From NCBI RefSeq assembly GCF_035953295.1, contig NZ_CP108370.1:4865001-4929000 (forward strand): a stretch of 64,000 nt of DNA, in the 5' to 3' direction. The notes under the pieces were generated by a model. That model saw nothing but the letters and a program-made list of their open reading frames with translations, did no database searches and was not told the origin of the DNA. This DNA comes from Streptomyces sp. NBC_01335. Lineage in GTDB: Bacteria; Actinomycetota; Actinomycetes; Streptomycetales; Streptomycetaceae. Of the stretch, positions 1-8,382 are shown in pieces; the first letter of the stretch is position 1, and every line of letters starts with the position of its first letter. The position numbers and the translations under genes are program-made.

Positions 1-644
1 ACGACACCGCGGGCGCGAAGAAGATCCTCGCGGACGCCGGGTACCGGGACACGAACGGCGACGGGCTGGTCGAGAACAAGGACGGGTCGAAGATCGCCCT
101 CAAGCTGGCCGTGCCCACCGGCTGGACCGACTGGATGGAGGCCGCCAAGGTCGTCGCCGCCGGAGCGAAGGCCGCGGGCATCTCCGTGACCACGGAGTTC
201 CCCGACCAGAACGCGCTCAACGAGCAGCGCGCCAAGGGGGACTTCGACCTCGTCCTCAACAACGACCGCCAGCTGTCCAACACCCCGTGGACGTACTACG
301 AGTACATGTTCCAACTCCCCGTCCAGAGGCAGCAGAACACGGTGAACTTCGGACGGTACGAGAACCAGGAGGCGTGGAACCTGGTCCAGCAGCTCGGCCA
401 GGTCCCGACCGACGACGCCGCCGGGATGAAGGCGGTGACGAGCAAGCTCCAGAAGATCCAGCTGGACGAGATGCCGCTCATCCCCCTCTGGTACAACGGC
501 CTCTGGTCGCAGTCCACCACCGGCACCTGGACCAACTGGCCCTCGGACGCCCCGGGAGCACCCACCTACGCCCCGGCGCTCTGGCGCAACTGGCTGGAGA
601 TGGGCGGCTTCGAGATGCTGACCCAGCTCAAGCCGGCGAAGTAG
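1..644 (+). CDS. ABC transporter substrate-binding protein, family 5 (C-terminal part)
   Basis: The reading frame is open from base 3 of the window and ends at TAG 642-644, so only about the last 213 residues are present. The text has the look of the C-terminal lobe of dipeptide/oligopeptide-type (SBP_bac_5) lipoproteins: an A-K-K-I-L-A-D-A-G-Y helix near the start, then D-x-N-G-D-G-L, and a late D-E-M-P-L-I-P-L-W-Y strand typical of the family. It would bind the solute outside the membrane and hand it to the permeases encoded downstream. Linkage to a beta-mannosidase suggests an oligosaccharide rather than a peptide ligand. The start and signal peptide lie outside the window. Confidence 0.85.
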   Translation, partial: DTAGAKKILADAGYRDTNGDGLVENKDGSKIALKLAVPTGWTDWMEAAKVVAAGAKAAGISVTTEFPDQNALNEQRAKGDFDLVLNNDRQLSNTPWTYYEYMFQLPVQRQQNTVNFGRYENQEAWNLVQQLGQVPTDDAAGMKAVTSKLQKIQLDEMPLIPLWYNGLWSQSTTGTWTNWPSDAPGAPTYAPALWRNWLEMGGFEMLTQLKPAK

Positions 645-681
645 CCGCAGGCCGGACCGGTACGGGCGGGCCCTCCGCCAC

Positions 682-851
682 CCGTACCGGCCCGGTGGCC
701 CGCGCGCCCACCCGCGTACCCCTCCGTACCGGCCCGGTGGCCCGCCCGCGCGCCCGCGGACCCCTCCGTACCGGCCCGGCGGCCCACGCCCACGCCCGCG
801 TACCCCTCCGTGCCGCCGACCGGTGGCCCGCACCCACCCGCCCAGCCCTCG
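682..851. repeat. Four tandem copies of a 42-bp repeat
   Basis: Units begin at 682, 724, 766 and 808 with C-C-G-T-A/G-C-C-G and are exactly 42 bp apart; the first three are near identical and the fourth is diverged. The array fills most of the 295-bp gap between the binding-protein gene and the first permease gene. Because 42 is divisible by three it creates long false open frames on both strands. It could form RNA hairpins that lower expression of the permeases relative to the binding protein, but that is inference. Confidence 0.85.
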
Positions 852-939
852 TGCCGCCCCGGCCCTCTGAACGCCCCGTCCCGCCGCGTACCGACCCACG
901 GTGCCCGCACCCCGGCGGGGCACCTCGACGGGAGCTCCC

Positions 940-1935
940 TTGCGCCGCTACTTCGCCCGAAAACTCCTGGTCTACGCGCTGACCTTCGTCGTCGCCGTCA
1001 CCGTCAACTGGATGATCCCGCGCTTCATGCCGGGCGACCCGGTGGCCGCCATGGTCTCCCGCGCCCGCGTCTCCCAGCCGGAGGCGGCCGAGGCGATGCG
1101 CGCCTACTACAACAACCTCTTCGGCTTCGACCAGCCCGTCTGGCAGCAGTACCTGCACTTCTGGGGCGCCCTGTTCCAGGGCGACTTCGGGATCTCCGTC
1201 TGGGTGTTCCCGACCCCCGTCTCCGACGTGCTGCTCGACGCCCTCCCGTACACCCTGGGCCTGATGATCCCGGCGGTGCTGCTCAGCTGGATCGTCGGCA
1301 ACTGGGCCGGTGCGCTCGCCGCCCGCCGCAAGGTGCTCGACAACACCGTGCTCCCGGCGGGCTACCTGCTCACCGCGATGCCGTACATGTGGATCGCGGT
1401 GATCCTCGCCTGGGCCCTCGGCTCGAAGGCCGGCTGGTTCCCGATCTCCGGCGGCTACAGCCTGGACATCCAGCCCAGCTGGACCCTCGACTTCGTCCTC
1501 GACCTGGCGCACCACTGGGTGCTGCCGTTCCTCTCGCTCTTCCTCGTCGCGCTCGGCGGCTGGGCCATCGGCATGCGCAACATGATCATCTACGAGCTGG
1601 AGTCCGACTACTCCTCGTACCTCTCCGCCCTCGGCGCACCCCAGCGGCTCATCCGGCGCTACGCCTTCCGCAACGCCGTGCTCCCCCAGGTCACCGGACT
1701 CGCCCTGCAACTGGGCGTGCTGGTCGCCGGGGCGCTGGTCACCGAGATCGTCTTCGCCTATCCCGGACTCGGCTCGCTCATCCTCGCCGCCATCCAGAAC
1801 CAGGACTTCTTCCTGCTCCAGGGGGCGTTCCTCTTCATCGTCATCGGCGTGCTGATCGCCAACTTCGTCATCGACGTCGTGTACGTCCTCGTGGACCCCC
1901 GGACCCGTACCGGCATGGCAGGAGGCCAGTCATGA
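940..1935 (+). CDS. ABC transporter permease, DppB type
   Basis: Inner-membrane permease of the dipeptide/nickel/oligosaccharide ABC family (331 residues from this start). It begins R-R-Y-F-A-R-K-L-L with a first membrane segment at once, has the family's N-terminal P-R-F-M-P-G-D-P motif, and near residues 215-250 the ATPase-coupling loop running from R-N-M to the conserved Y-A-F-R-N-A. TTG 940 is chosen because GACGGGAG lies at good distance before it; GTG 901 in the same frame would add 13 Pro/Arg-rich residues and has no ribosome site. The stop overlaps the next start (ATGA at 1932), so the two permeases are translationally coupled. Confidence 0.9.
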   Translation: MRRYFARKLLVYALTFVVAVTVNWMIPRFMPGDPVAAMVSRARVSQPEAAEAMRAYYNNLFGFDQPVWQQYLHFWGALFQGDFGISVWVFPTPVSDVLLDALPYTLGLMIPAVLLSWIVGNWAGALAARRKVLDNTVLPAGYLLTAMPYMWIAVILAWALGSKAGWFPISGGYSLDIQPSWTLDFVLDLAHHWVLPFLSLFLVALGGWAIGMRNMIIYELESDYSSYLSALGAPQRLIRRYAFRNAVLPQVTGLALQLGVLVAGALVTEIVFAYPGLGSLILAAIQNQDFFLLQGAFLFIVIGVLIANFVIDVVYVLVDPRTRTGMAGGQS

Positions 1936-2873
1936 GCGCACCGCCCGGACCGGCCGGGACCACCCCGGACGCCGCAGGTACCCCCCCGGAGGCTGTCGGT
2001 ACCACCCCGGAGGCGACGGCCCCCGGACCCGCCCGCGAGACCCTGCACTACGCCGTCCGCAACCCGAAGCTGCTCATCGGCTTCACCGTCGTCCTGATCC
2101 TGCTCGCCCTCGGGCTGTTCGGCCCGCCCCTGCTCGACACCACCGACCCCAACGCCTACGGCGGCCCGCAGGCCGCGCCGCCCGACTCCACGTACTGGAT
2201 GGGCACCACCACCTTCGGCCAGGACGTGTACGCCCAGTTCGTGCACGGGCTGCGCGCCACCTTCCTGGTCGGCGCGGTCGGCGGGGCCATCGCGGCCGTC
2301 GTCGCGATGCTCGTCGGCTTCTTCGCCGGCTACCGGGGCGGCGTCCTCGACGAACTCCTCACCATGGTCACCAACGTGGTGCTGGTGATCCCGGCGCTCG
2401 CGGTGCTGCTCATCATCAACGCGTACCTGGGCGTGCGCTCCGTGCCCGTGCAGGGCGTGTTCATCGGGCTCACCTCCTGGCCCTGGGCGGCCCGCGCCAT
2501 CCGCGCGCAGACCTTCACCCTGCGCACCCGCGAGTTCGTGGACCTGGCCCGGCTCAGCGGCAACGGCACCTGGCGGATCGTGTTCCGCGAGATCGCGCCC
2601 AACATGAGCTCCTACCTCTTCATGATGTTCATCCTGCTCTTCGGCGGGTCCGTCCTCATCGCCTCCTCGCTCGACTTCATCGGCCTCGGACCGACCGGCG
2701 GCGTCTCGCTCGGCCTGATGCTCCAGAGCGCCCAGCAGTGGAGCGCGCTCCAACTCGGCATGTGGTGGTGGTTCGTGCCCCCGGGCGCCGGGATCACCGC
2801 CATCGTCGGCGCGCTGTACGTCGCCAACGTCGGCCTCGACGAGGTCTTCAACCCGAAGCTGAGGGAGTCCTGA
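1932..2873 (+). CDS. ABC transporter permease, DppC type
   Basis: Second permease of the same transporter, 313 residues. About 40 Pro/Thr/Ala-rich residues precede the first membrane helix (K-L-L-I-G-F-T-V-V-L). An extracytoplasmic loop holds Y-W-M-G-T-T-T-F-G-Q-D-V-Y, the DppC hallmark, and the EAA loop near residues 195-220 reads F-V-D-L-A-R-L-S-G-N-G. It pairs with the DppB-type protein to form the pore. The GGAGGCC before ATG 1932 and the 4-bp overlap with the upstream stop support the start. Thirty of the first residues come from a small repeat of G-T-T/P-P-E/D-A, which is low complexity. Confidence 0.9.
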   Translation: MSAPPGPAGTTPDAAGTPPEAVGTTPEATAPGPARETLHYAVRNPKLLIGFTVVLILLALGLFGPPLLDTTDPNAYGGPQAAPPDSTYWMGTTTFGQDVYAQFVHGLRATFLVGAVGGAIAAVVAMLVGFFAGYRGGVLDELLTMVTNVVLVIPALAVLLIINAYLGVRSVPVQGVFIGLTSWPWAARAIRAQTFTLRTREFVDLARLSGNGTWRIVFREIAPNMSSYLFMMFILLFGGSVLIASSLDFIGLGPTGGVSLGLMLQSAQQWSALQLGMWWWFVPPGAGITAIVGALYVANVGLDEVFNPKLRES

Positions 2874-2877
2874 GCAC

Positions 2878-3819
2878 ATGACGCTGACCGTCACCGACCT
2901 GCGGGTCCACTACCGCACCCTGCGCGGCGAGGTCCGGGCGCTGGACGGCGTCGGCTTCGACGTGGCCGACGGCGAGATCCTGGGCCTCGCGGGCGAGTCC
3001 GGCTGCGGCAAGACCACCCTCGGCAAGTCCCTGATCCGGCTGGACGGCCGGATGCGGCACGCCGGCGGCACCGTCACCCTCGACGGCGAGGACGTCCCCA
3101 TCGCCGACGACCGGGCGATGAACGCCTTCCGTTTCCACCGGATCTCGCTCGTACCGCAGTACTCGATGAGCGCCCTCAACCCGACCCGGCGCATCGGACG
3201 CATGATCCGCGAACTCCTCGCCTCGCGCGGGGTGAGCGTCGACACCGCCGAACTCCACCGCCGGCTCGACCTGGTGGGCCTCGACCGGAACGTCCTCGAC
3301 CGCTACCCGATCGAGCTGTCCGGCGGCATGAAGCAGCGCACCGTCATGGTGATCTCCACCCTGCTCGACCCCGCCGTCCTCATCGCCGACGAGGTCACCT
3401 CCGCCCTCGACGTCTCCACCCAGAAGGCGGTCGTCACCGCGCTCACCGGACTGCGCGACGCGGGCCTCGTCACCAGCATGCTCTTCATCACCCACGACCT
3501 GGCCCTGACCTCGCACATCGCCGACTCGATCATGGTGATGTACGCGGGGAAGCTCGCCGAGAAGGCGCCGACCCGGGCCCTCACGGCCGAACCCCGCCAC
3601 CCGTACACCCGGATGCTCCTCGGCTCGCTCCCCGAGGTCGGCGTCCGCCACCGCGACCGGCCGCTCAGCGGCATCGCCGGCTCCCCGCCCTCGCTCCTCG
3701 ACCCGCCGGCCGGCTGCCGCTTCCGCGACCGCTGCCCGCTCGCCGACGCCGGATGCGCCGAGGAGCCGCCGGTCGTGGAGATCGCCCCCCGTCACTCCGT
3801 CGCGTGCTGGAAGGCATGA
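2878..3819 (+). CDS. ABC transporter ATP-binding protein, DppD type
   Basis: Cytoplasmic ATPase, 313 residues. Walker A is G-E-S-G-C-G-K-T-T near residue 41, the signature is L-S-G-G-M-K-Q-R, Walker B is V-L-I-A-D-E-V, and the switch histidine follows in L-F-I-T-H-D-L-A. The C-terminal oligopeptide-transporter domain is present, with C-R-F-R-D-R-C and two further cysteines near the end (the C-x5-C pattern that binds an iron-sulfur cluster in some relatives). It starts 4 bp after the permease stop, and its own stop overlaps the next ATPase. It powers import together with that protein. Confidence 0.92.
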   Translation: MTLTVTDLRVHYRTLRGEVRALDGVGFDVADGEILGLAGESGCGKTTLGKSLIRLDGRMRHAGGTVTLDGEDVPIADDRAMNAFRFHRISLVPQYSMSALNPTRRIGRMIRELLASRGVSVDTAELHRRLDLVGLDRNVLDRYPIELSGGMKQRTVMVISTLLDPAVLIADEVTSALDVSTQKAVVTALTGLRDAGLVTSMLFITHDLALTSHIADSIMVMYAGKLAEKAPTRALTAEPRHPYTRMLLGSLPEVGVRHRDRPLSGIAGSPPSLLDPPAGCRFRDRCPLADAGCAEEPPVVEIAPRHSVACWKA

Positions 3820-4739
3820 TGCTGACCCTGGACCGAGTCACCAAGACCTACCGCGCGGGCGCCTTCGGCGGCGGCTCCGTCACCGCCGTCGACCGGGTCT
3901 CCTTCGACGCGGCGCCCGGCGAAGTCGTCTCCCTCATCGGCGAGAGCGGCAGCGGCAAATCCACCATCGGCCGCATGATCCTCGGCCTCACCCGGATCTC
4001 CGGCGGCAGCCTCACCCTGGACGGCGCCCCCGTCCGCCCGGGCAAGGACTTCTACCGCCGCGTCCAGGGCGTCTTCCAGGACCCGTTCTCCTGCTACAAC
4101 CCCGTCTTCAAGGCCGACCGCGTCTTCGCCATGATCCGCCGCGCCTACCACCCCGGCGTCGGCGACCGGGAGTGGGCGGAGCGCGTCGAGAAGGCGGTAC
4201 GCGACGTACGCCTCGACCCCGGCCAGGTCCTCGGCCGCTACCCGCACCAGCTCAGCGGTGGCCAGTTGCAGCGCCTCCTCATCGCCCGCGCCCTCCTGCT
4301 CGACCTGAGCTTCCTGGTCGCCGACGAGATCACCAGCATGCTCGACGCCTCCACCCGCATCGACGTGCTCAACCTGCTCGCCGGGCTGAAGGAGCGCGGC
4401 CTCGGCGTCCTCTACATCACCCACGACCTCTCCCTCGGCACCTACCTCGCCGAACGGACCGTGGTGCTCCGCCGGGGCCGGGTCGTGGAACGCGGCGACA
4501 CCCAGAAGGTGTTCGGCAACCCCCTCCACCCGTACACCCGGACCCTGCTGGCCGCCGTGCCCCGGCTCAACACCCCGTGGGACCCGCCGGAACCGGTGGA
4601 GCAGTGCGCGTACCACGCGGGGGCGGCGGACTCCGCCGACTCCACCGACTCCAGCGACTCCGCCGGTCTCCGCGAGGTCGAACCCGATCACTTCGTGGCC
4701 TGTGCCGGACTCCCCGACTGCGGAAGGATCACCGCGTGA
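3816..4739 (+). CDS. ABC transporter ATP-binding protein, DppF type
   Basis: Second ATPase, 307 residues, with Walker A G-E-S-G-S-G-K-S-T, signature L-S-G-G-Q-L-Q-R, Walker B L-V-A-D-E-I and switch motif Y-I-T-H-D-L-S. Two ATGs are adjacent (3816 and 3819); 3816 overlaps the upstream TGA as ATGA and has GGAAGG in front. Near the C-terminus a run of D-S-A-D-S-T-D-S-S-D-S encoded by 9-bp repeats precedes the last conserved Cys residues; it looks like a recent local expansion. The stop overlaps the beta-mannosidase start by GTGA, so transporter and hydrolase form one translational unit. Confidence 0.92.
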   Translation: MMLTLDRVTKTYRAGAFGGGSVTAVDRVSFDAAPGEVVSLIGESGSGKSTIGRMILGLTRISGGSLTLDGAPVRPGKDFYRRVQGVFQDPFSCYNPVFKADRVFAMIRRAYHPGVGDREWAERVEKAVRDVRLDPGQVLGRYPHQLSGGQLQRLLIARALLLDLSFLVADEITSMLDASTRIDVLNLLAGLKERGLGVLYITHDLSLGTYLAERTVVLRRGRVVERGDTQKVFGNPLHPYTRTLLAAVPRLNTPWDPPEPVEQCAYHAGAADSADSTDSSDSAGLREVEPDHFVACAGLPDCGRITA

Positions 4740-7252
4740 CTCTCCACCGACTGCCCCTCGCCGACGGCTGGACGCTGCGCCCGGACGGGCCGGTCCCTCT
4801 CGCGCTTCCCGCGGGTGGCCTGGCCGCCACCGTCCCCGGCTGCGTCCACACCGACCTCCTCGCCGCGGGGCTCATCGACGACCCGTACCTGGACGACAAC
4901 GAGAACCGGCTCGGCTGGATCGGCCGCACCGACTGGACGTACCGCACCACCTTCCAGCGTTCCGCCGTGGAGGCTTCCCGCGCGGGCCTCTGCGCGGACC
5001 TCTGTTTCGACGGTCTCGACACCGTCGCCACCGTCACCCTGAACGGCACCGAGCTCGGCCGCACCGCCAACCAGCACCGCTCCTACCGCTTCCCCGTCGA
5101 GCACCTGCTCCGCGAGGGCGCCAACACCCTGGAGATCCGCTTCACCGCCCCGTACGCCTACGCGGAGGCCCTGCGCGAGCGGCTCGGCGACCGCCCCGGC
5201 GCCTACGCGGAGCCGTACGCCTTCATCCGGAAGATGGCCTGCAACTTCGGCTGGGACTGGGGCCCGACCCTCGTCACCTCCGGCATCTGGCGCCCCGCCG
5301 CGCTGGAGACCTGGACCGGCCCCCGGATCGCCGGGGTGAGGCTCCTCGGCGACGTGGACCCGGAGGGCGTGCCGCGCCTGACCGCGACGCTGACGGTGGA
5401 CCGCCGGGGCGTGCGCGGCGACGGCGGTGCGAGCGGTGGGGGCGGTGAGCGCGGCGGGGGTGGAGAGCGCGGAGACCGCGCGGGAACGCTCGCCGGGCAC
5501 GTCGAAGTCGCGGGCGAGCGGCACGCGTTCACCGTCACCGCCGACGGGACGACCGCGACCCTCGTGGTGCCCGTACCGGGGGCCGAACGCTGGTGGCCGC
5601 ACAGCCACGGCGAGCAGCCGCTGTACGCCGTCGAGGTCCGCCTCGGCGACCACGCCTGGCAGGGCAGGACCGGCTTCCGCACGGTCGCGCTGGAGCGCGA
5701 GGCGTTCCGGATCGCCGTCAACGACGAACCGGTGTTCGTCCGTGGCGTGAACTGGATCCCCGACGACTGCTTCCCGTCCCGGATCACCCGCCGGCACCTC
5801 TCCGACCGGCTCGACGAAGCCGTCGCCGCCGGGGTCAACCTCGTACGCGTCTGGGGCGGCGGCCTCTACGAGAGCGACGACTTCTACGAACTGGCTGACG
5901 AAAAGGGCCTGTTGGTCTGGCAGGACTTCCTTTTCGCCTGCGCCGCCTACCCGGAGGAGCAGCCGCTGTACGACGAGGTCGCGGCCGAGGCCCGCGAGAA
6001 CGTCGCCCGCCTCGCCCCGCACCCCTCCCTCGTCCTGTGGTGCGGCAACAACGAGAACCTGGAGGGGCACGCCGACTGGGGCTGGGCCAAGGAGCTGGGT
6101 GACCGCACCTGGGGGTACGGCTACTACCACGAGCTGCTCCCCGCGATCTGCGCCGAACTCGACCCCACCCGCCCGTACTGGCCCGGCTCGCCCTACTCCG
6201 GATCGCCCGAACTCCCGCCCAACGCACCGGAGTCGGGAACCGTCCACCTCTGGGACGTGTGGAACCGGGTGGACTACCGCCACTACGCCGACCACGCGCA
6301 CCGCTTCGTCGCCGAGTTCGGCTTCCAGGGCCCGCCCGCGTACGCCACCCTCCGGCGCGCGATCAGCGGCCCGCTCGCCCCCGACGCCCCGTACGTACGC
6401 CACCATCAGAAGGCCGAGGACGGCGACGCCAAGCTGCTCCGCGGCCTCGGCGACCACATCCCGCAGCCCGGCGGCAGGGGCCCCGACTCCTTCGACGACT
6501 GGCACTGGCTCACCCAGCTCAACCAGGCCCGCGCCGTCGCCTTCGGCATCCGCCACTTCCGTTCGCAGACCCCCTACTGCATGGGCTCCGTCGTCTGGCA
6601 GCTCAACGACTGCTGGCCGGTCGTCTCCTGGTCCGCCCTCGACGGCGACGGCCGTCGCAAACCCCTCTGGTACGCGCTGCGTTCGGTGTACGCCGACCGC
6701 CTCGCCGTCCTCGGCGACGCCACCCTTCACCTGGTCAACGACGCCGCCGAACCCTGGGACGGCACCCTCCACCTGACCCGGCACGCGCTCGACGGCACGG
6801 TGCTCGCCGAGGAGCGGCTGCCCGTCACCACCCCCGCCCGGGGCGTCACCCGCGTCCCCCTCCCGCCGTCCGTCGCCACCCCGACCGACCCGGCGCGCGA
6901 GCTGCTGGTGGTACGGCTCGGCGGGCTGCGGACCGTGGAGTTCTACGCCGAGGACCCCGCCGTGGACCTCCCCCCGGCCCGCTGGACGGCGACCGTCACC
7001 CCGCGCGCCGACGATCCCGCCGCCTACGAGGTACGGGTGACCGCCCACACCCTCCTGCGCGACCTCGCGCTCTTCCCCGACCGCCTGGACCCGGCGGCCC
7101 GGGTGGACGAGATGCTCGTGACCCTGCTGCCCGGCGAAACCACCCTCTTCCACGTCACCGGAGCCCCCCTCGCCGACCCGGACGCCCTCACCCGGAAGCC
7201 GGTGCTGCGGTGCGTGAACGACGGCGTGCGCGACCGCCTGGACGGGGGGTGA
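4736..7252 (+). CDS. Beta-mannosidase, glycoside hydrolase family 2
   Basis: Predicted cytoplasmic exo-beta-mannosidase of 838 residues removing mannose from the non-reducing end of mannosides. GH2 architecture is visible: N-terminal jelly roll with V-P-G-C-V-H-T-D-L and the C-N-F-G-W-D-W-G-P block, a beta-sandwich, then the TIM barrel with F-V-R-G-V-N-W-I-P. The acid/base is E440 in G-N-N-E and the nucleophile E527 in A-E-F-G-F-Q-G. There is no signal peptide, fitting intracellular hydrolysis after uptake. The start is the GTG overlapping the ATPase stop. A Gly/Arg-rich stretch around residues 225-250 is a local insertion unlike the rest. Mannose specificity follows from the motifs and family length. 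Confidence 0.92.
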   Translation: MTLHRLPLADGWTLRPDGPVPLALPAGGLAATVPGCVHTDLLAAGLIDDPYLDDNENRLGWIGRTDWTYRTTFQRSAVEASRAGLCADLCFDGLDTVATVTLNGTELGRTANQHRSYRFPVEHLLREGANTLEIRFTAPYAYAEALRERLGDRPGAYAEPYAFIRKMACNFGWDWGPTLVTSGIWRPAALETWTGPRIAGVRLLGDVDPEGVPRLTATLTVDRRGVRGDGGASGGGGERGGGGERGDRAGTLAGHVEVAGERHAFTVTADGTTATLVVPVPGAERWWPHSHGEQPLYAVEVRLGDHAWQGRTGFRTVALEREAFRIAVNDEPVFVRGVNWIPDDCFPSRITRRHLSDRLDEAVAAGVNLVRVWGGGLYESDDFYELADEKGLLVWQDFLFACAAYPEEQPLYDEVAAEARENVARLAPHPSLVLWCGNNENLEGHADWGWAKELGDRTWGYGYYHELLPAICAELDPTRPYWPGSPYSGSPELPPNAPESGTVHLWDVWNRVDYRHYADHAHRFVAEFGFQGPPAYATLRRAISGPLAPDAPYVRHHQKAEDGDAKLLRGLGDHIPQPGGRGPDSFDDWHWLTQLNQARAVAFGIRHFRSQTPYCMGSVVWQLNDCWPVVSWSALDGDGRRKPLWYALRSVYADRLAVLGDATLHLVNDAAEPWDGTLHLTRHALDGTVLAEERLPVTTPARGVTRVPLPPSVATPTDPARELLVVRLGGLRTVEFYAEDPAVDLPPARWTATVTPRADDPAAYEVRVTAHTLLRDLALFPDRLDPAARVDEMLVTLLPGETTLFHVTGAPLADPDALTRKPVLRCVNDGVRDRLDGG

Positions 7253-7424
7253 ACGACAGCCCTGACGACGCGGCCGACCGGCGGCGGGAGAGCGGGGGTG
7301 GCGAGGCCCTGGCGAACGGTGGCGGAAGTCCGGCGGATTCGTCCGTAAGAGTGCGGCGACTTTCCGTCAATCCCGTTCGCCGGGGAGAGGGACCATGATC
7401 GGGTCCGGCCCATGGTCATGACCT

Positions 7425-7543
7425 CGGAGCATGGTCTGACGCACCATCAAGCGATCAATAAAATAAGACAACATCGCGCTACTGCTCCGCTGGTGGGGGA
7501 CACCCCCGGATAGGGTCAAGTCCCGACGCGGAGCCGCGCGCCA
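7425..7543 (+). promoter_or_regulatory. Upstream region of the bldA tRNA gene
   Basis: The 291 bp after the mannosidase hold no gene. Bases 7439-7472 are unusually AT-rich for this genome. TAGGGT at 7511-7516 is a plausible -10 element and would start transcription about 20 bases before the tRNA. No clear -35 is visible at 16-19 bp, so the promoter call is tentative. Confidence 0.4.
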
Positions 7544-7626
7544 GCCCGGGTGGTGGAACGCAGACACGGCGAGCTTAAACCTCGCTGCCCCTCGGGGGCG
7601 TGCCGGTTCGAGTCCGGCTCCGGGCA
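7544..7626 (+). tRNA. bldA: tRNA-Leu (anticodon UAA), bldA
   Basis: A class II tRNA folds cleanly. The acceptor stem pairs GCCCGGG with TCCGGGC, the anticodon stem is GCGAG/CTCGC around loop CTTAAAC (anticodon TAA), there is a long variable arm, and the T arm is GCCGG-TTCGAGT-CCGGC. The discriminator is A and the 3' CCA is not encoded (ACCC follows). This is the only streptomycete tRNA that reads UUA; its loss blocks aerial growth and antibiotic production because TTA codons sit in regulatory genes. On scanning I saw no in-frame TTA codon in the protein genes called here, as expected for core genes. Confidence 0.95.
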
Positions 7627-7643
7627 CCCATTCCCCTCGCGGC

Positions 7644-7665
7644 TCCGGCCCGGCCGAGGGCCGGA
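7644..7665 (+). terminator. Hairpin downstream of bldA
   Basis: Arms TCCGGCCC (7644-7651) and GGGCCGGA (7658-7665) pair perfectly around a 6-base loop, 17 bases after the tRNA. It may end transcription or guide 3' processing. Confidence 0.6.
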
Positions 7666-7981
7666 TTCCGCGCGGGTTCCCGCAGCGGTGGGAACACGGC
7701 GGGAACACACATTTCCGCTCCTCGACCCGGCAGGCGTGAAGCCCCGCACCCGGGGCCGGCCCGCTTCCGTGCCGACCGCCGCCATCCGGGCCGGAGAGGA
7801 CCACGCGCGGTGCGCCCCGAAGGAGGGGTGGCGCCACTCGGCGGGGACCGGATCGCGGGTCCGAGCGGTACGCGCGGTGGATCAGGAACTCCGTCGCAGC
7901 GCCCCGACCGGCAACCGCGGACGGATTCAGCCATCTCGTCCCGTCCCTCATCCAGGCACCCTCCGGCGCCCGAATCCCTAC
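7666..7981. other. Intergenic stretch, no gene supported
   Basis: Open frames run here on both strands, but none has a credible ribosome site, codon bias or family resemblance. A degenerate repeat of CGGTGGGAACA/CGGCGGGAACA lies at 7686-7708. Nothing else stands out. Confidence 0.5.
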
Positions 7982-8134
7982 GTGACGACACCAAGAGAGG
8001 GACCCCGCGCGGCAGAGCCCGATGCCGCATACCGTGCGTATTTGAGGCATACCATCCAGTGCTCGGCGTGCCGCGCGGGTGAGCGCTGCGCGTCCGCGTC
8101 GCGTCTGGCCGAGGAATGGCGGAGGTTCCGGTGA
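7982..8134 (+). CDS. Small Cys-containing protein (50 aa)
   Basis: The frame ends in a segment with clear protein character: A-A-Y-R-A-Y-L-R-H-T-I-Q-C-S-A-C-R-A-G-E-R-C, then S-R-L-A-E-E-W-R-R-F-R. A Tyr-rich helix, a C-x2-C...C cluster and a basic helix resemble small streptomycete proteins of unknown function. GTG 7982 is the nearest upstream start and has no Shine-Dalgarno, so the mRNA could be leaderless; other starts are possible. The stop overlaps the next gene's GTG as GTGA, which argues that both are real and co-translated. Function is unknown; metal binding by the cysteines is a guess. Confidence 0.5.
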   Translation: MTTPREGPRAAEPDAAYRAYLRHTIQCSACRAGERCASASRLAEEWRRFR

Positions 8135-8331
8135 TCTGTGTGGACTGCGATCAGGCCATTGTCGGACCGGCCGTGCTGGTGTCGGAGGCGGACAGCATGT
8201 CCGGGGCGCGGGCCCACGCCTACGCCCACCCGCCGAACTCGCCGGAGTGCGTGCCCCGTACGCCCGGCAAGGCCAGGCTGCGACGTCTCATCGACGGCGG
8301 GGTGGGACCGGGGCGCGCGGGGGCGGGGTGA
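8131..8331 (+). CDS. Conserved small hypothetical protein (66 aa)
   Basis: It begins I-C-V-D-C-D-Q and continues with E-A-D-S-M-S-G-A-R-A and A-H-P-P-N-S-P-E-C, a pattern I associate with short conserved proteins in Streptomyces; no function is known to me. GTG 8131 is preferred because GGAGG sits five bases before it and it overlaps the upstream stop. ATG 8116 in frame would add five residues but has no spaced ribosome site. Three cysteines (C-x2-C near the start, one later) could bind zinc. It is coupled to the 50-residue gene upstream. Confidence 0.7.
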   Translation: MICVDCDQAIVGPAVLVSEADSMSGARAHAYAHPPNSPECVPRTPGKARLRRLIDGGVGPGRAGAG

Positions 8332-8382
8332 CCGGCGTTCGGGCGGACGGCCCGAGAGGGCGGGTGAGCCGCCCCGCCCACC

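Noticed and set aside
566..1710. Long open frames on the minus strand opposite the first permease gene
   Set aside because: They owe their length to high GC and the 42-bp repeats. Composition is repetitive Gly/Arg/Ala and the plus strand carries a clear permease.
7600..7660. Integrative element attachment site at the bldA 3' end
   Set aside because: tRNA ends are common att sites, but no integrase gene and no repeat of the tRNA 3' end is present in the window.
7516..8030. Frames overlapping bldA on both strands
   Set aside because: They run through the tRNA gene and lack ribosome sites and family resemblance.
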